A DNA stretch of 21,506 nt from Romeriopsis sp046049545 (GCA_046049545.1 JBJORF010000079.1:1-21506), one strand, 5' to 3'. Shown: positions 1 through 8,100, counted from the stretch's first letter. A program made the numbers and translations. The notes: a model not told the origin generated them from the sequence alone.

Positions 1-883
1 TCGTGCAGGCGGAGGACGAACTCGCGTCGATCGGCATGGGGAAGTAGTTCTTTTCCCAGTCTTCCACCAATTTGACTCCCGGGGCATTGGCGATCGCGGT
101 GCGGGCAGCGGCCAAATCAACGGGGGCGGCGAATTCCATGTTGACGGATTCGGCATGGGCGCGCAGGACGGGAACCCGGATACAAGTAGCACTGAGCTGG
201 AGCGCATCAAGGCCCATAATTTTGCGAGTCTCGTTCACCATTTTCATCTCTTCCTCGCAGTAGCCTTCCGCATTCAACTTCGTGTTGTGGGGAAAGAGGT
301 TGAAGGCGAGGGGATAGGGGAAGGATTCCGTCGGTGGCGTTTGGCCGTTGAGGATGGCTTGGGCCTGTTGTTTCACTTCTTCCATGGCCCTGGCTCCAGC
401 CCCACTAGCCGATTGATAGGTCGAAACAACCACCCGGCGTAGGGGTTGGAGGGCGTTGAGCGGTTGGAGCGCGAGGCAAAGCAGAATCGTGGTGCAATTG
501 GGATTGGCGATGATGCCACGATGCTGCTGCGCGGCGGCCGCATTTACTTCAGGCACCACCAACGGCACCGTGGGATCCATGCGGAAGGCGCTGGAATTAT
601 CGATCATCACGGCTCCAGCCTCAACGATCGCCTTGACCCATTCTTTTGAAGTGGATCCACCCGCTGAAGCGAGGACAAAGTCAATCCCCGTAAACGCTGC
701 CGCCGTCACGGGTTCAATTACCACGTCTGCCCCTTTGAACTTGAGGGTTTTCCCAGCCGATCGAGGGGAAGCCAACAGTTTCAGTTCGCTAATGGGAAAA
801 TTGCGTTCCTCAAGTAATGTCAACAACTCGGTACCGACGGCACCCGTTGCGCCCAGGATAGCAACGCGATAAGACTGACCCAA
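1..883 (-). CDS. asd: Aspartate-semialdehyde dehydrogenase, 3'-truncated by the window edge
   Basis: Cytosolic enzyme that reduces aspartyl-4-phosphate to aspartate semialdehyde, the branch point to lysine/diaminopimelate, threonine and methionine. I translated the minus strand by hand: 294 residues are present. Residues 9-17 give the NADP-binding ILGATGAVG, NPNCTT supplies the catalytic Cys130, and CIRVPVLRAHAES carries the catalytic His243. The start is a TTG at 883-881, chosen because a GGAGG lies 5 nt upstream (888-892 on the plus strand) and no in-frame ATG precedes the Rossmann motif. It is divergent from tig, an arrangement common in cyanobacteria, where dapA often follows asd. The family continues after PMPIDAS with roughly GQDEV, but here the frame reads SSSACT up to the edge, so the last ~20 nt are suspect. 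About 45-50 residues are missing. Confidence 0.93.
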   Translation of the reverse strand, partial: MGQSYRVAILGATGAVGTELLTLLEERNFPISELKLLASPRSAGKTLKFKGADVVIEPVTAAAFTGIDFVLASAGGSTSKEWVKAIVEAGAVMIDNSSAFRMDPTVPLVVPEVNAAAAQQHRGIIANPNCTTILLCLALQPLNALQPLRRVVVSTYQSASGAGARAMEEVKQQAQAILNGQTPPTESFPYPLAFNLFPHNTKLNAEGYCEEEMKMVNETRKIMGLDALQLSATCIRVPVLRAHAESVNMEFAAPVDLAAARTAIANAPGVKLVEDWEKNYFPMPIDASSSSACT

Positions 884-1311
884 GATGACCTCCAGAGGGG
901 AACGGCAAAGCAGCGTGTAAGGTTTAAAGCGCGTAAAGCGGATTGGAGCAACGAGAATTCGACAAGATTACCGTTCGATTGCGGAGAAGGCCCTTGGCGT
1001 ACAAGCGTTGCTCGGTAAAAGTCAATGTAAAGCAAAACCTTACCCTTCCGAAAGCCCCAGCCGAGAATTTTGCGTGGTTTGGCGGGTGGTGGATCGTATC
1101 CGGGATTCTGGAAAAAATCTACTGTGATCGTCGCACCGCTCCAGGGATGGGTTAGTATAGCTAACTGCGGTTTTAGTTAAATCCGAAGATTGCCACCCAG
1201 TTGCGATCGCCGCCGACTCTGCGTACCAGAGTTTTGCGCATCAGAATCGTTAGATGATGGCGATCGGACTCGAACGCACCATTTCGCTAGTCATATCGAA
1301 GAATTACACCG
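884..1311. promoter_or_regulatory. Divergent asd/tig intergenic region
   Basis: This 428-nt region between two divergent genes must hold both promoters. Visible elements are an inverted repeat GTTAG-TATAG-CTAAC at 1151-1165, followed by another TTAGTTAA at 1173-1180, and a HIP1 octamer GCGATCGC at 1203-1210. The stretch before tig ends in GAAGAATTACACCG, a weak ribosome-binding site. No convincing -35/-10 pair was recognised. Short open frames here have no family resemblance and are not called. Confidence 0.5.
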
Positions 1312-2904
1312 ATGAAAGTTACCCAGGAAAAGTTACCCGCGAGCCAGATTGGTTTGGACATTGAAGTCCCGGCGGAGACTTCGCAGAAAGTCTACGATAA
1401 GGTTGTGAATAACCTGCTCCGTACGGTGCGCCTACCTGGGTTCCGGCCGGGGAAAGTTCCGAAGCAAGTGTTGATGCAGCGCTTCGGGGCGGAAAGCATC
1501 AATGGTGAAGCGCTCCAGGACATTGTCGATACGGCGCTGAAGGATGCATTGAAGCAAGAGAAGATTGAGGCGCTCGGCAATTATCAGCTCAAAACTCCGT
1601 TTGAGGAGCTGCTCAGTGGCTTTACGCCGGGTCAGGTGCTGAAGTTTAAAGCGGCGGTGGACGTGCAGCCAGAAGTGAAGCTCAAGGCGACGAAGGGCTT
1701 CAAGTTGAAAGCTGAAGAAATCAAGCCCGATTTGAGCAAGGTGGATGAAACCTTGAAGGGCTACCAAACCCAGGTCGCAACCTTAATACCCGTGGAAGGG
1801 CGCGCGCTGAAGCAAGGTGATGTGGCAGTGGTGAGCTACCACGGTCGCTACACACCGGAAGGCGGCGAGGAGCAGGATGTGCCGGGCGGCAAGGCGGATA
1901 ATTTCCAAATGGATGTGGAGACCGATCGGTTTATTCCAGGCTTCGTCGATGGGATGATTGGCATGCAGCCGGGGGAGACGAAGGAACTGTCGGTGAACTT
2001 CCCGGAAGACTACAGTGCGAGCGATTTGGCGGGCTGTGCGGCGAAGTTCTCGATGACGGTGCATGAAATCAAGGAGCGGGAATTGCCGGCCCTTGATGAT
2101 GAATTTGCCAAGGAAATCAGCGACGGTGAGTTTGAGACGATCGCGGCGCTGCGCGAAATGCTCGAAACGCGGGCGAAGGATGAGGCGGAAGATCGCACAA
2201 AGCAGAACAAGGAAGCCGCGATTCTGAATGAGTTGCTGACCCAGGTCGAAGTGGAACTGCCGGAGACTTTGCTCGATCGGGAAATCGAATCGATGCTGAT
2301 GCAGTCGGCTTATCAGTTGCAGCAGCAGGGCATTGATGTGCGACAGCTGTTTAATCAAGACACGCTGCCGCGCCTGAAGGAATCCTCGCGTCCGGAAGCA
2401 GAAAACCGTTTGAAGCGGACGATGGCTTTGGGGGAAATCGCGAAGCAGGAAAAGCTGGAAGTCAGCGCTGCCGAGCTGAACGAGAAGATCAAAGAAACGA
2501 TGGAAGACCTGGGCGGTCAGCAAGTTGATCCAGAGCGGCTGCGATCGGTGCTCTCGGAAGAGTTGCTGAAGGAGAAAATCTTGGCCTGGGTTGAAGAAAA
2601 TTCAACGATCGAGCTGGTGGCGGAAGGTTCACTGAAGCCAGCTGATGATGTAGCGGATGAGAAAGCCGCGAAGAAGTCGGAGAAGAAGGCGAAGGCAGAA
2701 GCGGAGGAGAAGCCCAAAGCTGAGAAGAAAGCCGACGAAAAGCCCAAAGCCGAGAAGAAAGCCGACGAAAAGCCCAAAGCTGAGAAGAAAGCTGACGAAA
2801 AGCCTAAAGCTGAGAAGAAAGCTGACGAAAAGCCTAAAGCTGAGAAGAAAGCCGACGAAAAGCCCAAAGCCGATAAAAAGTCATCGACGAAGAAAAAGTC
2901 CTAG
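1312..2904 (+). CDS. tig: Trigger factor, ribosome-associated chaperone with Lys-rich repeat tail
   Basis: Trigger factor binds the ribosomal exit tunnel, shields nascent chains and carries a peptidyl-prolyl isomerase domain. The N-terminal ribosome-binding signature GFRPGK is at residues 43-48. The FKBP-like domain spans roughly 165-250 (GDVAVVSYHGRY, then FIPGFVDGMIGMQPGE). The helical C-terminal chaperone arms run to about residue 440. Beyond that the 530-residue protein carries a highly charged tail: residues 467-516 are five perfect copies of KPKAEKKADE, then a partial KPKADKK and SSTKKKS. The tail makes the protein longer than a usual trigger factor of about 430-480 residues. It is first in the cluster with clpP and clpX on the same strand. 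The start ATG matches the family N terminus (MKVTQEKLPASQIGL). Confidence 0.97.
   Translation: MKVTQEKLPASQIGLDIEVPAETSQKVYDKVVNNLLRTVRLPGFRPGKVPKQVLMQRFGAESINGEALQDIVDTALKDALKQEKIEALGNYQLKTPFEELLSGFTPGQVLKFKAAVDVQPEVKLKATKGFKLKAEEIKPDLSKVDETLKGYQTQVATLIPVEGRALKQGDVAVVSYHGRYTPEGGEEQDVPGGKADNFQMDVETDRFIPGFVDGMIGMQPGETKELSVNFPEDYSASDLAGCAAKFSMTVHEIKERELPALDDEFAKEISDGEFETIAALREMLETRAKDEAEDRTKQNKEAAILNELLTQVEVELPETLLDREIESMLMQSAYQLQQQGIDVRQLFNQDTLPRLKESSRPEAENRLKRTMALGEIAKQEKLEVSAAELNEKIKETMEDLGGQQVDPERLRSVLSEELLKEKILAWVEENSTIELVAEGSLKPADDVADEKAAKKSEKKAKAEAEEKPKAEKKADEKPKAEKKADEKPKAEKKADEKPKAEKKADEKPKAEKKADEKPKADKKSSTKKKS
2710..2880 (+). repeat. 30-bp tandem repeat inside tig (five full units plus a partial)
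   Basis: Units start at 2710, 2740, 2770, 2800 and 2830, each 30 nt and encoding KPKAEKKADE. A sixth, partial unit at 2860-2880 encodes KPKADKK. The full units differ only at silent third positions (CCC/CCT for Pro, GCC/GCT for Ala), so the protein repeat is perfect while the DNA repeat is slightly diverged. This fits expansion by unequal recombination or slippage followed by purifying selection on the protein. Confidence 0.97.
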
Positions 2905-3171
2905 GCTGAAGTTGGGAGCATTGGCTGAGGAGGAGCATGGTGGTTTGGGGTGAGTTGAAAACCAGACCTCAGGCCACCCTGTTAGGTATGGATTTCGGGT
3001 AGCGATTAAAGTCGTAGAATCCGCCAATTCATTGCGCTTGATCCACCAAAAAGTCTCCCATCGCTGGTTCCATCCGCTATGATCAAGACCGCAGCTTACC
3101 CAGAATGGGGCGAGCTGTTGCATAATGGAGGGCAATCCCCTCCAGGAATCCCAGGCTGTTCACGAGGCTAT

Positions 3172-3852
3172 ATGGTCAGTTCTCAATCTCCTAGCTTGAT
3201 TACAAGTCGATCGGACTTCCAGATTTACGCAGTGGCGAATGGCGTTGTGCCGATGGTCGTTGAGCAATCGGGCCGTGGTGAACGCGCGTTTGATCTCTAT
3301 TCACGACTGTTGCGGGAGCGCATTATTTTTCTAGGTTCGGATGTCAACGATGATGTGGCGAATACGATCGCCGCTCAGATGCTTTTTCTCGAAGCTGAGG
3401 ATCCGGAGAAAGATATTCAGCTTTATATCAACTCCCCCGGCGGTTCAATCAGTGCTGGGATGGCAATCTATGACACGATGAAGCAGGTACGCTGTGAAGT
3501 GGCGACGATTTGCTACGGATTAGCTGCCAGCATGGGCGCATTTCTGCTGTCCGGTGGAACGAAAGGTAAGCGCATGGCACTGCCAAACGCACGCATCATG
3601 ATCCACCAACCCTTGGGCGGTGCCCAGGGTCAGGCAGTGGATATTGAGATTAAGGCGAAGGAAATCCTGTACTTGAAGGGGCTCTTGAACCAGCTCATGG
3701 CGGATCATACGGGTCAACCGTTATCGCGCTTGGAAACCGATACCGATCGAGATTTCTTTATGTCACCCGACGAAGCCAAGGACTATGGTTTGATTGACCA
3801 GGTGATCGTGCGGGATGCCAGTTCGGCTCCGGCGATTGCGGTTGTAAGCTAA
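3172..3852 (+). CDS. clpP: ATP-dependent Clp protease proteolytic subunit
   Basis: ClpP is the serine-peptidase barrel that degrades substrates unfolded by ClpX. The catalytic triad is visible: Ser120 in GLAASMGAF, His145 in MIHQP and Asp194 in TDRDFF. The spacings (25 and 49) equal those of E. coli Ser97-His122-Asp171. INSPGGSISAG is the substrate-binding strand. I chose the ATG at 3172, giving 226 residues, because GAGG lies 4 nt upstream and the protein then begins like cyanobacterial clpX-linked ClpPs (short leader, IYAVANGVVPMVVEQSGRGERAFD). An in-frame ATG at 3079 would add 31 residues unlike the family. The stop is 14 nt before clpX, so the two are almost certainly co-transcribed. Cyanobacteria have several clpP paralogues; this position is that of the clpX partner, often called clpP2. 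Confidence 0.95.
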   Translation: MVSSQSPSLITSRSDFQIYAVANGVVPMVVEQSGRGERAFDLYSRLLRERIIFLGSDVNDDVANTIAAQMLFLEAEDPEKDIQLYINSPGGSISAGMAIYDTMKQVRCEVATICYGLAASMGAFLLSGGTKGKRMALPNARIMIHQPLGGAQGQAVDIEIKAKEILYLKGLLNQLMADHTGQPLSRLETDTDRDFFMSPDEAKDYGLIDQVIVRDASSAPAIAVVS

Positions 3853-3866
3853 AGAGGGAACGAGGT

Positions 3867-5216
3867 ATGCCTCAGAATCGCTACGACTCCCATCTCAAAT
3901 GCTCGTTCTGCGGCAAGTCGCAGGAGCAAGTTCGCAAGCTCATCGCTGGGCCAGGCGTATATATTTGCGATGAATGCGTTGATTTGTGCAACGAGATTTT
4001 GGATGAGGAGTTGTTTGACTCCGCCGCCGCACCGCAACCTGTACCCAAGCGGGATGCTGGGGAAAAGCGGCGGGCCAAAACCAGCGCTTTGAGTCTCGGC
4101 CAAATTCCGAAGCCGCGTGAGATTAAGAATTACCTCGACGAACATGTTGTCGGCCAAGATGAGGCGAAAAAAGTCTTGTCAGTGGCGGTGTATAACCATT
4201 ACAAGCGCCTGAGTGTAATGGATAGTAATGCTCAAAATAAGACAGGCACCGACGACGGCATTGAGCTCCAGAAGTCGAATATCTTACTGATTGGGCCGAC
4301 GGGTTCGGGGAAGACGCTGTTAGCGCAGACTTTGGCGGATATTCTCGATGTGCCCTTTGCGGTGGCTGATGCGACGACGCTGACGGAAGCGGGCTATGTT
4401 GGTGAAGATGTAGAGAACATCCTGCTGCGGCTATTGCAGGTAGCAGATCTGGATGTTGAAGAAGCCCAGCGCGGCATCATCTACATTGACGAAATCGATA
4501 AGATTGCCCGAAAAAGCGAAAATCCTTCGATTACCCGCGATGTTTCCGGCGAAGGGGTACAGCAGGCATTGCTGAAGATGTTGGAAGGGACGATCGCGAA
4601 TGTGCCGCCGCAGGGTGGCCGCAAGCATCCTTACCAAGACTGCATTCAGATTGACACGAGTAATATCCTGTTCATCTGCGGTGGTGCCTTTGTGGGCCTC
4701 GACAAAATTGTTGAGCAGCGCACGGGGCGGAAGTCGATGGGCTTTGTGCAGCCGGTGAGCAATGATGCGGCATCCCGCGAGAAGCGCAGTGCGGATGTGC
4801 TGAAGCAGATGGAAGCGGATGACATTGTGAAGTTCGGGATGATTCCGGAGTTTATCGGTCGGATTCCGGTTTCGGCGGTGCTAGAGCCGCTGGATGAGGA
4901 GGCGCTGGTGGCGATTCTGACGGAGCCGAAGAATGCGATCGTCAAGCAGTACCAGAAGCTGATGCAGATGGATAATGTGTCCCTGGAGTTTAAGCAGGAT
5001 GCGATTCGCAGCATCGCGCGGGAAGCCTATCGCCGCAAGACTGGAGCGCGGGCATTGCGCGGCATTGTTGAGGAGCTGATGCTGGATGTGATGTACGAGG
5101 TGCCCTCCCGGAAGGATATGGAACTCTGTGTGATCACGAGTGATATGGTCGAGAAGCGATCGACGGCGGAGCTGTTGGTGCATCCTTCGTCACTGCCCAA
5201 GCCTGAATCTGCTTAA
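3867..5216 (+). CDS. clpX: ATP-dependent Clp protease ATP-binding subunit ClpX
   Basis: Hexameric AAA+ unfoldase that recognises substrates and feeds them into ClpP. The 449-residue protein has the N-terminal zinc-binding domain with four cysteines (C12, C15, C34, C37). A variable Ala/Pro/Lys linker occupies residues 50-75. Then follow Walker A GPTGSGKT (143-150), pore-loop GYVGED (176-181), Walker B IIYIDE (204-209), GGRKHPYQD and the sensor-2 region TGARALRGIVEE. All key residues are intact. The ATG follows clpP by 14 nt and is preceded by GAGG. The stop TAA shares its last base with the ATG of the following hydrolase (TAATG), suggesting translational coupling. Confidence 0.97.
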   Translation: MPQNRYDSHLKCSFCGKSQEQVRKLIAGPGVYICDECVDLCNEILDEELFDSAAAPQPVPKRDAGEKRRAKTSALSLGQIPKPREIKNYLDEHVVGQDEAKKVLSVAVYNHYKRLSVMDSNAQNKTGTDDGIELQKSNILLIGPTGSGKTLLAQTLADILDVPFAVADATTLTEAGYVGEDVENILLRLLQVADLDVEEAQRGIIYIDEIDKIARKSENPSITRDVSGEGVQQALLKMLEGTIANVPPQGGRKHPYQDCIQIDTSNILFICGGAFVGLDKIVEQRTGRKSMGFVQPVSNDAASREKRSADVLKQMEADDIVKFGMIPEFIGRIPVSAVLEPLDEEALVAILTEPKNAIVKQYQKLMQMDNVSLEFKQDAIRSIAREAYRRKTGARALRGIVEELMLDVMYEVPSRKDMELCVITSDMVEKRSTAELLVHPSSLPKPESA

Positions 5217-6058
5217 TGGCTTACTGCAAGGTTCAAGGTGGTGAACTTTACTATGAATGGGTCGGTGATGCGAGTCGTCATCGGCCTGTTTTGGTGTTTG
5301 TGCATGGGTGGGGTGGGTCGTTGCGCTACTGGCAGTCGACGGCGCGGGCGTTGGCGGATGAATATGATTGTTTGCTGTACGATTTACGGGGGTTTGGGCG
5401 ATCGCGCGCGGATGGGCAAGGGGTGACGCTGGCGGATTGTGTGGCGGATTTGGGGAAGTTATTGAATGAATTGGGCGTCGATCGCTGTTCGGTAGTGGCG
5501 CACTCAATGGGCAGTTCGATCGGGGCGTTATTTTTACAGGCTGATCCAGCGCGGGTGGCGCGGGCGATCCTGGTTTGTGGCGGGGTGTTTGAATATAATG
5601 CGACGGCGTTTGGGATCTTTCGGCAGTTTGGGCGGTTGGTGGTGCAGGTGCGACCGCGCTGGCTGACGCAGGTACCGGGGATGGATCAGCTGGTGATGCA
5701 GCGGTTTTTGCATCGGGCATTGCCGCCGCGCGATCGGCAGGAATTTCTGGAAGATTATTTGATGGCCGAGAATGCGGCGGCGCTGGGGACTTTGGCCGAT
5801 GCGGTGAGTGAGCAGAGTGCGAGCGCGTTGCCGCAAGCCTATGCTGGGTTGACAATGCCGACGTTGATGATTTCGGGACAGTGCGATCGGATTATTCCGC
5901 CCAAGTTAGGCAGTGCAGCAGCTAAGTTGAATGCCGCGATCGCGTTTACGGTGATGCCGGATGTGGGGCATTTTCCGATGTTGGAAGATCCGGAGGGCTT
6001 CGTGGCGCGGGTGCGATCGTTTCTGGATGTCAAAGCGGATGCCATGAGATACCCTTGA
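5216..6058 (+). CDS. Alpha/beta-fold hydrolase
   Basis: The substrate is unknown. The 280-residue protein has a full alpha/beta-hydrolase layout: oxyanion-hole HGWGG (30-34), nucleophile elbow AHSMGSS with Ser97, acidic member Asp224 in GQCDRIIPP and the catalytic His252 in DVGHFPMLEDPE. A cap region of about residues 130-200 separates the core halves. It has no signal peptide or membrane span, so it is probably cytosolic. The start ATG overlaps the clpX stop by one base, placing it at the end of the tig-clpP-clpX transcription unit. Its role in proteolysis, if any, cannot be inferred from sequence; esterase, lipase or haloperoxidase-like activity are all possible. Confidence 0.88.
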   Translation: MAYCKVQGGELYYEWVGDASRHRPVLVFVHGWGGSLRYWQSTARALADEYDCLLYDLRGFGRSRADGQGVTLADCVADLGKLLNELGVDRCSVVAHSMGSSIGALFLQADPARVARAILVCGGVFEYNATAFGIFRQFGRLVVQVRPRWLTQVPGMDQLVMQRFLHRALPPRDRQEFLEDYLMAENAAALGTLADAVSEQSASALPQAYAGLTMPTLMISGQCDRIIPPKLGSAAAKLNAAIAFTVMPDVGHFPMLEDPEGFVARVRSFLDVKADAMRYP

Positions 6059-6092
6059 AACAGGATGGAAAAGTTCTGGAAAGATTCTCACC

Positions 6093-6368
6093 ATGGCAAA
6101 AATCACTGTAGAACGGCAAGCGTTGATCGAAGCTGTAAACACCTTACCGGAAGAAGTCCTGACTGAGCTGACAAGTTTCGTGGATTACCTACAGTTCAAG
6201 GCGGTTCAGCCTAAGTCCCCGGAGCCTTCCCAGCAAAATTTCTTACTGGCCATTGCGGGTTTAGGCGAATCTGGTCAAGCCAATATCGCCGATTCTGATG
6301 AGGCAATTTTGCGGAGTGAGGTGCATCCGATCGAGGGCTGGAACACTACATTGCCTAGCTCACAATGA
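6093..6368 (+). CDS. Putative VapB/DUF2281-like antitoxin
   Basis: A 91-residue protein directly upstream of a PIN-domain gene. Residues 10-35 (ALIEAVNTLPEEVLTELTSF, then VDYLQFK) resemble the short helical N-terminal segment of DUF2281-type antitoxin-like proteins found in cyanobacterial toxin-antitoxin pairs. The C-terminal half is polar and probably becomes ordered only when bound to the toxin. It begins 34 nt after the hydrolase gene. Its stop overlaps the start of the PIN gene by 4 nt (ATGA at 6365-6368), typical of coupled antitoxin-toxin translation. The family assignment is by resemblance and context; no clear DNA-binding domain is visible. Confidence 0.7.
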   Translation: MAKITVERQALIEAVNTLPEEVLTELTSFVDYLQFKAVQPKSPEPSQQNFLLAIAGLGESGQANIADSDEAILRSEVHPIEGWNTTLPSSQ

Positions 6369-6781
6369 CGGCTATTCTCGATACCAGCTTTTTATTTGCC
6401 TTGACTGATCGGAGCGATCGGAATCATCAGCGTGTTCTTGCAGTGGCGCAGCGTGCAACTGAACAACTGGTTCTACCGACAGTTGTGTTGCCAGAGATAT
6501 GTTATTTGATTGCTTCTAGACTGGATCATGCAGCAATGCGCCAATTTATTGCCAGCTTGACACCGGGAATAATCCAAGTCGAGTCAATCATTGTTGATGA
6601 TTTGATGCGAATCCAGCAAATATTGGAGCGTTATGCCGATAACCATCTGGATTTTACGGATGCGGCCATTGTTTCTATTGCTGAACGAATGACGATCAAA
6701 CGTATTTACACGCTCGATCGACGGGATTTTTCAGTCATTCGCCCCAAGCATTGTGAGTATTTTGAGCTGATTCCTGACTAG
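6365..6781 (+). CDS. PIN-domain ribonuclease toxin, VapC-like
   Basis: A 138-residue PIN-domain protein, probably a metal-dependent RNase whose activity is held in check by the upstream partner. The acidic active-site residues appear in the expected order: Asp6 (ILDTSFL), Glu44 (LPEICYLI), Asp99 in DFTDAAIVSIAER and Asp118/Asp121 in TLDRRDF. The length is normal for VapC. It starts inside the antitoxin stop codon (ATGA overlap). VapC toxins commonly cleave tRNA or rRNA, but the target here is unknown. The pair sits between a core proteostasis operon and an opposing gene, a usual place for a small accessory insertion. Confidence 0.88.
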   Translation: MTAILDTSFLFALTDRSDRNHQRVLAVAQRATEQLVLPTVVLPEICYLIASRLDHAAMRQFIASLTPGIIQVESIIVDDLMRIQQILERYADNHLDFTDAAIVSIAERMTIKRIYTLDRRDFSVIRPKHCEYFELIPD

Positions 6782-6866
6782 CAGAAACCTACGTTAAGCG
6801 CTCCAAAGCGCTCGCCCCAACCCGTAATCGCAGGCTGAAGCGGGCGGTTTTTGAGAAGCTGCTTGT

Positions 6867-7739
6867 CTACACAGCCGCAAGTTCGGGCTGGTTGGCCATT
6901 TGTGTGAAGTTATCAGCGATGCTGCCGGAGGCATAGACTTCGCAGGCGTTGTTCGGACTTTCGTAGAGCTTAACTTTGTGCAGCTCCGCACCCAGTTCCC
7001 GTACGCGCGGTTCGAGCACTTGGCAGATATAGAAGGCGATATTTTCAGCGGTGGGGACGACTTTCTCGAAGTAGGAGATGTCTTTATTCAAGAAGGTGTG
7101 ATCCATCGGTTCGACGACGTACTCCTTGATAATGTCTTGGAGCTGTCCGAGGTCGATCGACATACCAGTGCGAGGATCAATCTGGCCCTTGACCATGACA
7201 TCTAAGTGGTAGTTGTGACCGTGACCATTGGGGCGGGCGCACTTGCCATAAATCGCGCTGTTTTCCTCAAAGCTCAAATCGGTGCGGGCTAAACGGTGGG
7301 CGGCACTGAAGTGGGTACTCACAGTCAAAAATGCTTCCATGTCTTTTCCTTGGTAATCAGCCCAGAGCTGGGGATGTTCGTACAGTCGAATGTTGACGAT
7401 CGGGAGATGGGGACGGAGTTTGTTCCAGATCACCCGCGCGATGTTTTCGGTGGTGGGTAAGGTGTCTCGAAACTCCTCCCAGGCATCATTGAGAAAGGAA
7501 TAGTCGAGGGGTTCGGTGACTTCCTGCTTAATGACATGCTTAACCTCAGACAAGTTAAGCACCATCCCGTATTCGTCCAATTCACCCAGCATCGAGACAT
7601 GCAGCGTGTAATTGTGGCCGTGGCCGGGGAATTTGGCACAGGCACCAAATTGTTCAGCATTCTCCGCCTCGCTCAGTTCCGGCAGCCAATAGCGATGACT
7701 GGCCGAGAACTGCGCTCGACGATCGATGACACACTTCAT
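6867..7739 (-). CDS. Tandem two-domain 6-pyruvoyl-tetrahydropterin synthase/QueD-family protein
   Basis: A 290-residue protein made of two consecutive PTPS/QueD folds. Each has the zinc-binding histidines and candidate catalytic cysteine. Domain 1 shows H15 (SASHRY), C34 and H40/H42 (PGHGHNY). Domain 2 shows H148 (SAAHRL), C167 (YGKC) and H173/H175 (NGHGHNY). The C-KxPNGHGHNY pattern and the GQIDPRTGM strand in domain 2 are closer to eukaryotic-type PTPS than to the short bacterial QueD. Expected substrate is 7,8-dihydroneopterin triphosphate, giving 6-pyruvoyl- or 6-carboxy-tetrahydropterin, used in pterin cofactor (cyanopterin-type) or queuosine synthesis. The gene stands alone, transcribed toward the toxin-antitoxin pair. 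The ATG lacks a strong Shine-Dalgarno. Whether both sites are active is unknown. Confidence 0.88.
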   Translation of the reverse strand: MKCVIDRRAQFSASHRYWLPELSEAENAEQFGACAKFPGHGHNYTLHVSMLGELDEYGMVLNLSEVKHVIKQEVTEPLDYSFLNDAWEEFRDTLPTTENIARVIWNKLRPHLPIVNIRLYEHPQLWADYQGKDMEAFLTVSTHFSAAHRLARTDLSFEENSAIYGKCARPNGHGHNYHLDVMVKGQIDPRTGMSIDLGQLQDIIKEYVVEPMDHTFLNKDISYFEKVVPTAENIAFYICQVLEPRVRELGAELHKVKLYESPNNACEVYASGSIADNFTQMANQPELAAV

Positions 7740-8100
7740 AGAGAGGGGATGAGTGGGGTTGGGTAAATTAGTTCGGACTGGAAAATGTGTAGATTGTTCA
7801 TGTAATTTCGTTCATGAAACTTTACACCTCATCTAGGATAGCGAATTAAGGCCGCAATCGGTGCGGAATTCTGGTGTGGATCATCCGTATGCATGGTTCG
7901 GCGATTGCGATTAATCGAAACTTGATTTTGGGTGATTTTTGATGCCAACGCTACCGATAGTTGATTTGTATTTTTGACGGCATAGGATTAGTGCTTTGCG
8001 GAATGATTCGACTAATATTTACGAACTAGAAAGATAAAGATTTGCCATTGCCCTTGCTTGATCGAAGTGACTTCTGTTAGCCTGATAGGAGGATTTATAA

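Noticed and set aside
943..1155. 70-codon plus-strand frame in the asd/tig gap
   Set aside because: No recognisable domain, no ribosome-binding site, and it lies in a divergent promoter region.
1783..2523. 246-codon minus-strand frame opposite tig
   Set aside because: Shadow of the trigger factor coding strand, His/Arg/Leu-rich, no motif.
2517..2867. Minus-strand frame with GFSSAFFSAL repeats
   Set aside because: It is the reverse of the tig 30-bp repeat and has no independent evidence of being a gene.
3079..3171. 31-residue N-terminal extension of ClpP
   Set aside because: Unlike cyanobacterial ClpP N termini, and the ATG at 3172 has its own GAGG; treated as 5' untranslated.
2905..3171. 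Possible terminator between tig and clpP (GGTGG...CCACC around 2940-2980)
   Set aside because: The pairing is short and interrupted and has no T-run; not convincing.
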